54,690 nt of DNA from a virus: IMG/VR virus record IMGVR_UViG_3300013233_000211, positions 1-54,690 of that record, one strand, 5' to 3'. The first letter of the stretch is position 1, and each line of letters opens with the position of its first letter. Shown here piece by piece: positions 44,773 to 51,876 of this stretch. The notes beneath the pieces are model-generated. The model was not told the origin of the DNA, ran no database searches, and saw nothing but the letters and a program-made list of their open reading frames with translations. The translations under genes were made by a program, and so were the position numbers.

Positions 44773-44824
44773 TTGACTGTATACCATATCCAGTGTATAC
44801 TAATACTTTAAATAGGAGTATACA
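44773..44824 (+). promoter_or_regulatory. Sigma70-like promoter with RBS-pairing repeat before MazG
   Basis: TTGACT (44773-44778) and TATACT (44796-44801) are 17 bases apart. TGTATACT (44794-44801) is complementary to AGTATACA (44817-44824), which overlaps the end of the Shine-Dalgarno AGGAG (44814-44818) and abuts the TTG start. The same gate design is used as at the ligase gene. Confidence 0.6.
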
Positions 44825-45226
44825 TTGGATTTAACACAATATCAAACGTTTGTAGAGTCAGTTATCTCAGACCCGAGCAAACACAACGAAGCATTTCTAG
44901 AACGATTTAACGAGTTAACAAAAAATACACTTAATGTGAATATACCAATGATGATGACATCTGCAGATGGATTAGGTGCTGAAGCAGGCGAATATACAGA
45001 GATTGTCAAGAAGATATTATATCAAGGTAAACCACTAGACGAAGCTAATCGTTTTCATATGATGCGCGAATTAGGTGATGTTTTATTTTACTGGACCATG
45101 GCTGTAACAGCACTAGGGTATAACCCACAAGAAGTTCTCGATGAAAACCACAATAAACTTACACAACGATATCCAGATGGATTTGATGTTAGCAAATCAG
45201 AGAATCGAAAAGCAAACGACATTTAA
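44825..45226 (+). CDS. MazG-like nucleotide pyrophosphohydrolase
   Basis: A 133-residue protein with a TTG start behind AGGAG. It has the MazG helical pattern EAGEYTEIVKKILYQG and RELGDVLFYWTMAVTALG, matching the ExxE(12-28)ExxD metal motif. Phage MazG proteins hydrolyse nucleoside triphosphates and can lower host ppGpp or recycle nucleotides. Well fitted by neighbouring NrdAB and glutaredoxin. Its short size is normal for phages. Confidence 0.88.
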   Translation: MDLTQYQTFVESVISDPSKHNEAFLERFNELTKNTLNVNIPMMMTSADGLGAEAGEYTEIVKKILYQGKPLDEANRFHMMRELGDVLFYWTMAVTALGYNPQEVLDENHNKLTQRYPDGFDVSKSENRKANDI

Positions 45227-45256
45227 TTGGCCGCTTATAACTTTTCCGCCAATTAA
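45223..45256. repeat. Inverted repeat in the MazG 3' region
   Basis: TTAATTGGC (45223-45231) and GCCAATTAA (45248-45256) are perfect arms separated by 16 bases, overlapping the mazG stop. No T-run, so it may be a processing or weak termination site between mazG and the next gene. Confidence 0.45.
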
Positions 45257-45270
45257 TCTTTGGAGTATAT

Positions 45271-45510
45271 ATGGAACATCCGTCAATCGACGTATCGAAA
45301 ATAAAGAACGAGTTAACACTTGAGGAAATTCAAACCAAGAATAATGAAATATTCTCAAGGTTGCGATTTGCGTACAGTACAAACAATCAAGCATTAATAT
45401 ATCAGCTTGAAATGACACAAGCATCATACGATCGCGCAATGCAGGAAAAGTTGCATGAAATGTTTAATAAGAATGATAACGACGGTGGCGGAGCAATAGA
45501 TATAACATGA
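45271..45510 (+). CDS. Small helical protein
   Basis: A 79-residue protein behind TTTGGAG. Helical and charged (LTLEEIQTKNNEIFSRLRFA, ALIYQLEMTQASYDRAMQEK). It overlaps the next gene by four bases (ATGA). No motif; similar coupled small proteins occur in T4-like structural operons. Confidence 0.6.
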   Translation: MEHPSIDVSKIKNELTLEEIQTKNNEIFSRLRFAYSTNNQALIYQLEMTQASYDRAMQEKLHEMFNKNDNDGGGAIDIT

Positions 45511-46115
45511 TAAAATACGAATATAATTTTCTAGCAGGCATTCATTTTCAGGGCAGTTTAGTATTCAATAATTTTAAGCTATCATTATTAATGTACACTA
45601 GTTCAGATTCCGAGGATATTCAGAATACAGCATTTGAACGTATGCATTATACGATACACGAAATCGTCGGAAACTCTGTATTCGTTGATGAAACAGATGC
45701 CGACACTATACTAAATTTAAATAATGCTAATATACCTGTATTACCGATACCTCATCCCGGGCCTTACGATCAAATGATTCAAATGGCATTGATGTCTAAA
45801 TTAAATGCAATAATGGAAGAATATTTAGTAATAACCGATTGTGAAATAACCTCCGAAAAAGGCAACGTTACATACACATATTCCATAGAGGAACAACTAG
45901 AGCACATTGATTTATTACCGGACACAGGTGATCAATGGTGGAATAGCGCAACAACTGATTTTGGTATTAGTTATAACAACGAAAGTTGGGATGATTTAAG
46001 TATGGGATGGTATGAAGACAACGACGACAATAACGATACTAACACAACGCCCGAGCCTATTATAGAACCTTCAACAGATAATGATAACATCATTGACTTT
46101 AATAAAAAGAAATGA
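45507..46115 (+). CDS. Acidic structural-type protein
   Basis: A 202-residue protein coupled to its neighbours by ATGA overlaps. Its N-terminal 140 residues are mixed, with FKLSLLMYTSSDSEDIQNTA and NNANIPVLPIPHPGPYDQMI. The C-terminal 60 residues are Asp/Asn/Glu-rich (DNDDNNDTNTTPEPI). No catalytic motif found. Phage conserved in context; function unknown. Confidence 0.6.
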   Translation: MIKYEYNFLAGIHFQGSLVFNNFKLSLLMYTSSDSEDIQNTAFERMHYTIHEIVGNSVFVDETDADTILNLNNANIPVLPIPHPGPYDQMIQMALMSKLNAIMEEYLVITDCEITSEKGNVTYTYSIEEQLEHIDLLPDTGDQWWNSATTDFGISYNNESWDDLSMGWYEDNDDNNDTNTTPEPIIEPSTDNDNIIDFNKKK

Positions 46116-46606
46116 ACGTAGACAAATACTCACAGCACATATACACCGAAGCAGAAGCGTTTGATGTGTTAATGTCAAACCCTGCTAATAGAACTGCATA
46201 CGGCCCATTTCTATTAGAATCCACTGAATACAATACCGACACATTTAAACAATACACTGATTTAAATCTAACCATAGCGGATTTCGACGCTAATCAGCAA
46301 AAAGAGTGGTTTATGTCACCATTCTATAAAAATATAGATATTGCTAGTCACATCTTAGATTTATGCAATAACGATCAAGCAAAGTTACAACGTGTGGGTG
46401 CAGAGTTATTATTATTTCAAGAATTAAATTTATTTAATCTACTTCGATATTTATTGTACTTAGTAGATACAATGACAGCAAATAAAATCATATGGGGAGT
46501 TGGGCGCGGATCCAGTGTAGCTAGTTATGTGCTGTACTTACTAAAAGTGCATAAAATAGACAGTATGTTTTATGATCTCGACTACAAAGAATTCCTACGT
46601 GTTTAA
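46112..46606 (+). CDS. Protein with a bacterial DnaE-like (C-family polymerase) segment
   Basis: A 164-residue protein. Residues 120-162 (IIWGVGRGSSVASYVLYLLK, then HKIDSMFYDLDYKEFLRV) closely resemble a C-family polymerase palm segment, GRGSAAGSLVAY-LGIT followed by a hydrophobic strand and FERFL. The upstream part is unrelated to DnaE by eye. T4-like phages have a B-family polymerase, so this is unlikely to be a replicative enzyme; it may be a domesticated fragment. Homologues seem to recur in marine T4-like phages. Confidence 0.6.
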   Translation: MNVDKYSQHIYTEAEAFDVLMSNPANRTAYGPFLLESTEYNTDTFKQYTDLNLTIADFDANQQKEWFMSPFYKNIDIASHILDLCNNDQAKLQRVGAELLLFQELNLFNLLRYLLYLVDTMTANKIIWGVGRGSSVASYVLYLLKVHKIDSMFYDLDYKEFLRV

Positions 46607-46611
46607 ATAGC

Positions 46612-46619
46612 AATAAATA
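46612..46619 (+). promoter_or_regulatory. Late-type AATAAATA box
   Basis: It lies 24 bases before ATG 46644 with AGAGGAC as Shine-Dalgarno. The gene downstream is probably structural. Confidence 0.55.
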
Positions 46620-46643
46620 CAGTTAATAACAGAGGACAAAATA

Positions 46644-47279
46644 ATGGCTAAGAATATAATTAAAACATTACAAGGTAAATCACTCGATATGGGTGAATTA
46701 GCATTGCGTAATGAAAAAGTAACAGCAGTAGGCAACATGCAGCAAGCTACTAAACGAGCTGTCGTAAAAAATACATCAGTTGCAACAAACACTCGACGCC
46801 CAGGAAAAGGTCAATTGCGTAGACAAATCTCAGAGAAAGTCGAAGATGCTCCAGTAATGGAATCATTGCGTGCTGCTAAAGTATTGGTTAAAAAGTACAT
46901 GGAGTTAGCTGAAAAAGAAGTACAAGGATTAGACGAAATTACAAAAGTTGATAATACAGCTAAAAAGCCAATTGAAAATAATCCTACAGTAACAGGTCGT
47001 CCACCAGCACAAACAAAGTACGTACCTACGCAATCAGTAGAAACTACACAACCTGCTACCAAGCCGATTCCAGCAATAACAAAGGATCCAATTCCAATGA
47101 CTATACCTAAAAAAGCTGAAGACTTAACAGTTGAAGTACTAGAAAAAGTAATAGAAAAAGCAGCAAGTAAGCCACAAGGATTAGCCGGAGCGATTGCTAA
47201 AGCTCGTGAAGTAAAACAAGAACCACTAAAAACACAACGCGAAGAAGCACGAAGTGTAGACGGCGTAAAACGCATTTAA
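46644..47279 (+). CDS. Basic, Pro/Thr-rich, probably structural protein
   Basis: A 211-residue basic protein with low-complexity Pro/Thr/Lys segments (TKPIPAITKDPIPMTIPKKA) flanked by helical parts (LRAAKVLVKKYMELAEKEVQ). No motif. Its late box and basic tail suggest a packaged or tail-associated protein; it also resembles scaffold-like proteins in composition. Unknown. Confidence 0.55.
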   Translation: MAKNIIKTLQGKSLDMGELALRNEKVTAVGNMQQATKRAVVKNTSVATNTRRPGKGQLRRQISEKVEDAPVMESLRAAKVLVKKYMELAEKEVQGLDEITKVDNTAKKPIENNPTVTGRPPAQTKYVPTQSVETTQPATKPIPAITKDPIPMTIPKKAEDLTVEVLEKVIEKAASKPQGLAGAIAKAREVKQEPLKTQREEARSVDGVKRI

Positions 47280-47291
47280 ATAGGAATATAA

Positions 47292-47714
47292 ATGGGATCA
47301 TTAATAACATATACAGCTAAATCACTAGAGCCAATTCTAGACCATATTCTAGTAACAGACATGGAATTCAGTGATCGATTAACAAGGGGTGGGATCATCA
47401 TACCAAATGATAATGCTACGTCGCAAGGAATAAGGCCACGGTGGGGCAAGGTATATGCCGTAGGTCCGGAGCAGAAAGATGTTAAAGTAGATGAGTGGGT
47501 ATTAGTTGAGCACGGTCGATGGACGCGCGGGATCACAATGATTTTAGATGGTGAAGAAATCACAGTGCGTATGATCGACAATGATAATATCATAGTAATA
47601 AGCGATGAAGAAATGACCGACGAAACATTATCAACAGCATTAATTCCGCAAAGTGATGCACATCGATTGCAAGGTAGTTTGCATAATGATGGCGCTAATA
47701 TGAATGATATTTAA
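47292..47714 (+). CDS. 31: GroES-like co-chaperonin, T4 gp31 type
   Basis: A 140-residue protein with the GroES fold: LEPILDHILVTDMEFSD, a mobile loop RGGIIIPNDN with the hydrophobic tripeptide, GKVYAVGPEQKDVKVDEWVL and a long C-terminal extension of about 35 residues. This resembles T4 gp31 and its cyanophage homologues rather than the true GroES at 36195. gp31 with host GroEL is needed to fold the phage capsid protein. A second phage co-chaperonin in the same genome is unusual. Confidence 0.82.
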   Translation: MGSLITYTAKSLEPILDHILVTDMEFSDRLTRGGIIIPNDNATSQGIRPRWGKVYAVGPEQKDVKVDEWVLVEHGRWTRGITMILDGEEITVRMIDNDNIIVISDEEMTDETLSTALIPQSDAHRLQGSLHNDGANMNDI

Positions 47715-47730
47715 ATAGTGCCAAAACACA

Positions 47731-47773
47731 TAGACCTCCTGCTTAGTGTATGTTATAATACATTACAGGAGGT
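47731..47773 (+). promoter_or_regulatory. Sigma70-like promoter with a perfect RBS-masking repeat
   Basis: TAGACC (47731-47736) and TATAAT (47754-47759) are 17 bases apart. ACCTCCTG (47734-47741, in the -35/spacer) is the exact complement of CAGGAGGT (47766-47773), which is the whole Shine-Dalgarno. RNA started near 47766 lacks the 5' arm, so it is translated; read-through RNA would fold and block it. Confidence 0.7.
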
Positions 47774-47778
47774 TTTCC

Positions 47779-47976
47779 ATGACACAAGACAATATAGCAC
47801 AAATTGATGAGTTATCAAACGAAGAAATAAAACTACTAGTATCATTTATTCCCGACAAGCCAGTAGCGGGATTAGATCCAACTTTTTATCATACACTTAC
47901 TTACAAGGGCGATTTAGAGCTGTATATAAAACTAGAAATCATTCGAAATAAATTAACAAGAAAGCGAGAATTATAA
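47779..47976 (+). CDS. Small acidic protein before gp44
   Basis: A 65-residue protein; ATG at 47779 lies six bases behind the Shine-Dalgarno AGGAGG. Acidic and helical (NIAQIDELSNEEIKLLVSFI, LKLEIIRNKLTRKREL). It directly precedes gp44 without a gap. The gp62 partner of gp44 is not recognised here, and this protein is too short to be gp62. Unknown. Confidence 0.6.
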   Translation: MTQDNIAQIDELSNEEIKLLVSFIPDKPVAGLDPTFYHTLTYKGDLELYIKLEIIRNKLTRKREL

Positions 47977-48897
47977 ATGCAAGAATTATGGACCGAATTG
48001 TACAGGCCGGACACAGTAGATGGGTACGTCTTCCGCGACGAAGCACAACGTAAACAAATACAAAGCTGGATAGATGATAAAACAATACCACACTTATTAT
48101 TCAGTGGTGGCGCCGGCGTTGGAAAAACAACATTAGCTAGAATATTAATTAATCAGTTAGAAATTGACGAATATGATGTCCTAGAAATTAACGCGTCAAG
48201 AGAGAACAGTGTTGATACAATACGTGATAAAATCACCGGGTTTGTGCAAACAATGCCGTTTGGTGACTTTAAAGTAGTATTACTCGACGAAGCTGACTAT
48301 ATAACGCCCAATGGACAAGCAGCATTACGTGGTGTAATGGAGACCTATGCTTCTAGTGCAAGATTCGTATTAACATGTAATTATCCAAATCGTATTATTC
48401 CAGCATTGCATTCACGTTGTCAAGGATTTCATATCGATAAGGTCGACCAGACAGAATTCACCGCTAGGATTGCCGAGGTGCTAATTACCGAGAACATTGA
48501 GTTCAACTTGGATACATTAGATGATTATGTTAAAACCACATATCCAGATTTACGCAAATGTCTTAATATGTGCCAAATGAACAGCACTGCTGGAACATTA
48601 ATAAGTCCGCAAGGCGACGAGGGTAGCTCCGGTGAATTTAAAATGGAAGTAGTGAAGTACTTTAAAGCAGGAAAATATACAAAAGGCAGAGAGTTATTAT
48701 GTGCTAGTGTACGGCCTGAAGAAATAGAAGAAATATTCCGATGGTTCTACGATAATTTAGAATTATGGAGTGATACCGAAGAAGGTCAAGATCAAGCGAT
48801 ACTAGCTATACGGACAGGGTTAGTTAATCATAGTTTTGTAGCAGATCCAGAGATAAATCTTAGTGCTACGCTTTGTGAGTTAACATCAATTGAATAA
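47977..48897 (+). CDS. 44: Sliding clamp loader ATPase (T4 gp44 type)
   Basis: A 306-residue AAA+/RFC-like clamp loader subunit that opens and loads the gp45 clamp. Walker A is GGAGVGKTTL (44-53) and Walker B VVLLDEADYI (DEAD at 104-107). The RFC-type SRC box (LHSRCQGF) carries the arginine finger. T4 gp44 has 319 residues. In T4 and cyanophages gp62 and regA follow; neither is evident after this gene. It starts directly at the previous stop. Confidence 0.94.
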   Translation: MQELWTELYRPDTVDGYVFRDEAQRKQIQSWIDDKTIPHLLFSGGAGVGKTTLARILINQLEIDEYDVLEINASRENSVDTIRDKITGFVQTMPFGDFKVVLLDEADYITPNGQAALRGVMETYASSARFVLTCNYPNRIIPALHSRCQGFHIDKVDQTEFTARIAEVLITENIEFNLDTLDDYVKTTYPDLRKCLNMCQMNSTAGTLISPQGDEGSSGEFKMEVVKYFKAGKYTKGRELLCASVRPEEIEEIFRWFYDNLELWSDTEEGQDQAILAIRTGLVNHSFVADPEINLSATLCELTSIE

Positions 48898-48913
48898 TAA
48901 CAGGAGTACAAAT

Positions 48914-49195
48914 ATGAAAAACAACAGATATTTAGTAGTAAATTATAAGCAACAGCCAGACGGAAAATATTCAGAAGCAATCGCAGTTACTGATAAAATT
49001 AAAAATAACGCGTTACAGTACAGTTCTATTATATTAGATTATAAAGATCGTATTGTAGTTAAATTGCGAATCCCTGATCAAACCCCTGAAAGCAGAGATT
49101 TTAATAAACTAAGTGCTTTCTACAAAACACATTATAGTGATATAGTTAGCATGCTCGAATTAAAATGGGATTATATCGCTGATGCTAGTAAGTAA
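48914..49195 (+). CDS. Small basic protein after gp44
   Basis: A 93-residue protein; ATG 48914 sits behind CAGGAG (an in-frame ATG at 48890 overlaps gp44). Mixed alpha/beta with basic clusters (YLVVNYKQQPDGKYSEAIAV, SRDFNKLSAFYKTHY). It is in the place of gp62 but does not resemble it, and is about half its size. Possible RNA- or clamp-loader-associated factor; unknown. Confidence 0.55.
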   Translation: MKNNRYLVVNYKQQPDGKYSEAIAVTDKIKNNALQYSSIILDYKDRIVVKLRIPDQTPESRDFNKLSAFYKTHYSDIVSMLELKWDYIADASK

Positions 49196-49451
49196 TTTAT
49201 TACTAATATTATCAGCTTTTATATTAGTAGCACTAAGAGCATTTCAAAGTCAGAATGTAGTACACGGTTATTATTGGTGGGCAGCGGTTACGAGTTATGC
49301 GCTAGCATTTGGTGAAATCGCATTAATCTTATATGTAGTACAACAAGGATGGTCTAGCGCAATATTTGTAGGAACCGGTGGTGCGCTAGGAGTTACATTC
49401 GCTATGTTCGTTCATAGGCGATATATACATAACAAAAGTAGATCATCATAA
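49182..49451 (+). CDS. Small membrane protein
   Basis: An 89-residue protein with about three membrane spans (NLLLILSAFILVALRAF, VTSYALAFGEIALILYVVQ, TGGALGVTFAMFVHRRY). The start lies inside the preceding gene. Similar small three-span proteins occur in marine T4-like phages with no known role. Confidence 0.6.
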   Translation: MLVSNLLLILSAFILVALRAFQSQNVVHGYYWWAAVTSYALAFGEIALILYVVQQGWSSAIFVGTGGALGVTFAMFVHRRYIHNKSRSS

Positions 49452-49454
49452 ATA
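49447..49454 (+). promoter_or_regulatory. Late promoter box CATAAATA five bases before ATG
   Basis: CATAAATA, then ACACT, then ATG 49460. The box overlaps the preceding stop. It is the same element as at 14124, and no Shine-Dalgarno is nearby. Confidence 0.6.
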
Positions 49455-49459
49455 ACACT

Positions 49460-50050
49460 ATGAATACAGAACTTTTTAAAGGCGATACCGATTATTGGGC
49501 TGTCGCAGATACAATTAAAGCACTTTATATGTCAGATGGTAGTATGTCGATGTTGCTCGATTACGAGCGAGTTCTTGACGAAATCAACTTATACGCCTTT
49601 CAAAACTGGTCATTGGGTGAATTAGTTGAAGGGCCAGAAATATCGCGATATAGTGTATCATGCACTTTTATGTGGCCGGCACAATTAATGCCTGATCCAC
49701 GCGGTGCTAAACGATTATTACCATTTGATTGCAAGGTATCATTTAAAAAGACTACTATGAAAGTGCCAAAGAAGATCGATGCAGCAAGCGATTTTATTAG
49801 CGGCACAAAGAAGGCAAAACTAATAGATAAAGCAATATGGCTAGTAGAGATAGTAATGCCAAAGGACTTAATCACAGACATTAGAACTGGTTCTGTTGAA
49901 ATGGAAGGACAGGATATAGATTTAGAAGATTTGGATTTATCATACGAAGAAGATATTGAGCAAAACGCAGTAGTAGATGATAATGCTGATGATATCGACG
50001 ATGAAATGGAACTACAGGATATGGATGATGACGAGGCTGCTTTCGGATGA
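49460..50050 (+). CDS. Acidic-tailed phage protein, unknown
   Basis: A 196-residue protein. Residues 1-135 are mixed alpha/beta with SVSCTFMWPAQLM and LPFDCKVSFKKTTMKVPKK; the last 60 are strongly acidic (DLEDLDLSYEEDIEQN, MELQDMDDDEAAFG). The acidic tail resembles those of replication or assembly chaperone-like proteins that interact with a partner, but no family is recognised. The stop overlaps the next start (ATGA). Confidence 0.6.
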   Translation: MNTELFKGDTDYWAVADTIKALYMSDGSMSMLLDYERVLDEINLYAFQNWSLGELVEGPEISRYSVSCTFMWPAQLMPDPRGAKRLLPFDCKVSFKKTTMKVPKKIDAASDFISGTKKAKLIDKAIWLVEIVMPKDLITDIRTGSVEMEGQDIDLEDLDLSYEEDIEQNAVVDDNADDIDDEMELQDMDDDEAAFG

Positions 50051-50583
50051 TAACAGAAGGAATGGAATTCAAAGATTGTGTTGGGCTAGTTAAACCTACA
50101 TTGTATGTTGATGCGTTTGTATCAAAAATTGGTGACGATGACGAATACTCTGTGTTAAGTTTTTACGTGCATAATGATAAAGTAGCTAGCGATTTAGTAG
50201 ATTGGTTTGAAAAAGGTTACGATTATATTATAGATGCCGATCGCAGCCCAGGCGAAATTGAACCGAATAGATTCCTTGTGTATGTTGAAATAGCTCGTCG
50301 GACTGCTCTAGTGGATCAAATCGAAGAGATATTAGATGATTTAAATACGTTAACTGAACACGACTTAGCTGACTGGATCATCACAGCAGAAGGAATAGAT
50401 ATGAAGTACGATAAGGAAATATTAGAAAAAACATTAACATTAAGCCCGCATGCTTATAGAGAGAAACACGAGACCGATCTCAATGAGATGCGTACTGCAG
50501 CAAACCTCCCTGTTAAACCAGTACACAATAAAAAAATAAGTAAAGATTTAGATATTATTCGTCAACAGGCCGGGCTTCTCTAG
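50047..50583 (+). CDS. Phage protein, unknown
   Basis: A 178-residue acidic protein translated with the previous gene. It has strand-rich VGLVKPTLYVDAFVSKIGDD and FLVYVEIARRTALVDQIEE, then a helical, basic C-terminus. No motif recognised. Its 3' end overlaps the minus-strand methyltransferase by 29 bases. Confidence 0.55.
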   Translation: MITEGMEFKDCVGLVKPTLYVDAFVSKIGDDDEYSVLSFYVHNDKVASDLVDWFEKGYDYIIDADRSPGEIEPNRFLVYVEIARRTALVDQIEEILDDLNTLTEHDLADWIITAEGIDMKYDKEILEKTLTLSPHAYREKHETDLNEMRTAANLPVKPVHNKKISKDLDIIRQQAGLL

Positions 50584-51109
50584 ACCATATCGCAAAATAG
50601 CGAGCCGGACCATTGTCGTTCTGGTCTATTATAGACATTGATGTAGTAAACCCGTGCTTTATTGCGTATTGTTCAAGTAATTCAGGTGACCAGTTGAAAT
50701 AAGTGTATCTATGGAATGGTTGCGTAGGGTTAAATCTCCAGAATATCCTAGCTGATTGATTTAGCCACGACACTACTTTAGCAATTTGATAGTCGACTAG
50801 TTCGCTATTGCCAAATCCAATTGAACCCAAGCACAGCGCCACGTCGAACTTTCTACTGGGTTCAAACTCTTCAATGGTTGAGATATAATCACCGTTAGAT
50901 GAGCTCGACGGATCAAATGCAATTAAATTCTTTATTTTATTTTTAAACGGATTATTACCGCAGCCGCAATCAATTACATGTTCGTTGTCGTTAATTAATG
51001 TTGGTAATATTTCGGCATTGCTGAAGATGTTGTGTTTAGCTGAACTTTTTGAGTTGTTAGACCATAATGTATTGTATAGCTCATTTAAGATTTGCTGCTC
51101 AGGATTCAT
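50555..51109 (-). CDS. Class I SAM-dependent methyltransferase, copy 1
   Basis: A 184-residue minus-strand protein with motif I VIDCGCGNNPFKN, a motif II-like LIAFDPSSSS and a later FDVALCLGSIGFG strand. The target is not readable; such small enzymes methylate proteins, RNA or small molecules. It overlaps its upstream paralogue (51106) by four bases (ATGA), and the two copies have the same motif order. C-terminal half is aromatic. Family position uncertain. Confidence 0.75.
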   Translation of the reverse strand: MNPEQQILNELYNTLWSNNSKSSAKHNIFSNAEILPTLINDNEHVIDCGCGNNPFKNKIKNLIAFDPSSSSNGDYISTIEEFEPSRKFDVALCLGSIGFGNSELVDYQIAKVVSWLNQSARIFWRFNPTQPFHRYTYFNWSPELLEQYAIKHGFTTSMSIIDQNDNGPARYFAIWSREARPVDE

Positions 51110-51645
51110 TGTATGTCTCTAGACCATTCAGCATATAATCGCATATGATTTCCGTTATGATCATGTGCGCAATTACTTTGCGTAAATCCATATAACGCTG
51201 CAAACTCCGCCAGCAAATCAAATGTCCAGGGGTAGAAATTTATTTGTTTACATTCCTCGTTCCTGTGATCTTGTTGCCCCGGATTTAACCTCCAAAATAC
51301 TTTAGACTTATCATTTAATAAATCGTTGACTTTTTCTATTTGATTTGCTATAATAGTATCACTGCCAAAGTTAATAGAACCTAAGCACAGTGCCACATCG
51401 TACTTATTATCGGTGTTATAATCTTCAATAGTACTAACAACATCAGCGCCAATGTCACTGGGGTCAATGCCAGTTAAGTTAGCGATTTTGCCTTTAAAGG
51501 GATTTGCACCACAGCCTATATCAATTACAGTGTCGGTATCGGCATTTATTTTGTCGAGTATAGCGTAACCGCTATAAATATACTTGTGCCCATTTGAGCG
51601 CCAGTGTGTAGAAAAGTATTCATTGAGGAAAGTTTGATCATGCAT
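51106..51645 (-). CDS. Class I SAM-dependent methyltransferase, copy 2
   Basis: A 179-residue protein, paralogous to the downstream gene: motif I VIDIGCGANPFKG, then LTGIDPSDIG and YDVALCLGSINFG. The start at 51645 (MHDQTF) is chosen over an upstream in-frame ATG because it aligns with copy 1. Its start codon shares the palindrome ATGCAT with the divergent gene at 51640. The substrate is unknown; a methylated glycan or lipid is possible in this neighbourhood. Confidence 0.75.
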   Translation of the reverse strand: MHDQTFLNEYFSTHWRSNGHKYIYSGYAILDKINADTDTVIDIGCGANPFKGKIANLTGIDPSDIGADVVSTIEDYNTDNKYDVALCLGSINFGSDTIIANQIEKVNDLLNDKSKVFWRLNPGQQDHRNEECKQINFYPWTFDLLAEFAALYGFTQSNCAHDHNGNHMRLYAEWSRDIQ

Positions 51646-51876
51646 GATAAAGATAGTACCTTTTATATTAAGTGGATCTCGGCCACACTTATACTTATCG
51701 CAATGGTACTCCATGTGCTAGGAATTACACCGTGGAATAGTTATGTACAAATGCTTGGTGCCAGTGGCTGGATTTATGTTGGGTTTAAATGGAACGAAAA
51801 AGCTATCATTATGAACTTCTTACCGCAGTTTATTATTATTATACCGGGATTATTTTACTTACACTATTATGGATAA
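51640..51876 (+). CDS. Small membrane protein, divergent from the methyltransferases
   Basis: A 78-residue protein with about three spans (WISATLILIAMVLHVLGI, YVQMLGASGWIYVGF, FLPQFIIIIPGLFYLHYY). ATG 51640 stands behind TTGAGGAAA. The ATG overlaps the start codon of the minus-strand methyltransferase in the hexamer ATGCAT, inside the 12-base palindrome ATCATGCATGAT. The stop overlaps the next gene start. Unknown role; it may anchor the cluster's products at the membrane. Confidence 0.6.
   Translation: MHDKDSTFYIKWISATLILIAMVLHVLGITPWNSYVQMLGASGWIYVGFKWNEKAIIMNFLPQFIIIIPGLFYLHYYG

Noticed and set aside
45141-45323. Open frame of 60 codons overlapping MazG and the next gene
   Set aside because: It crosses the MazG stop and the following start in another frame with no RBS; the neighbours in their own frames are better supported.
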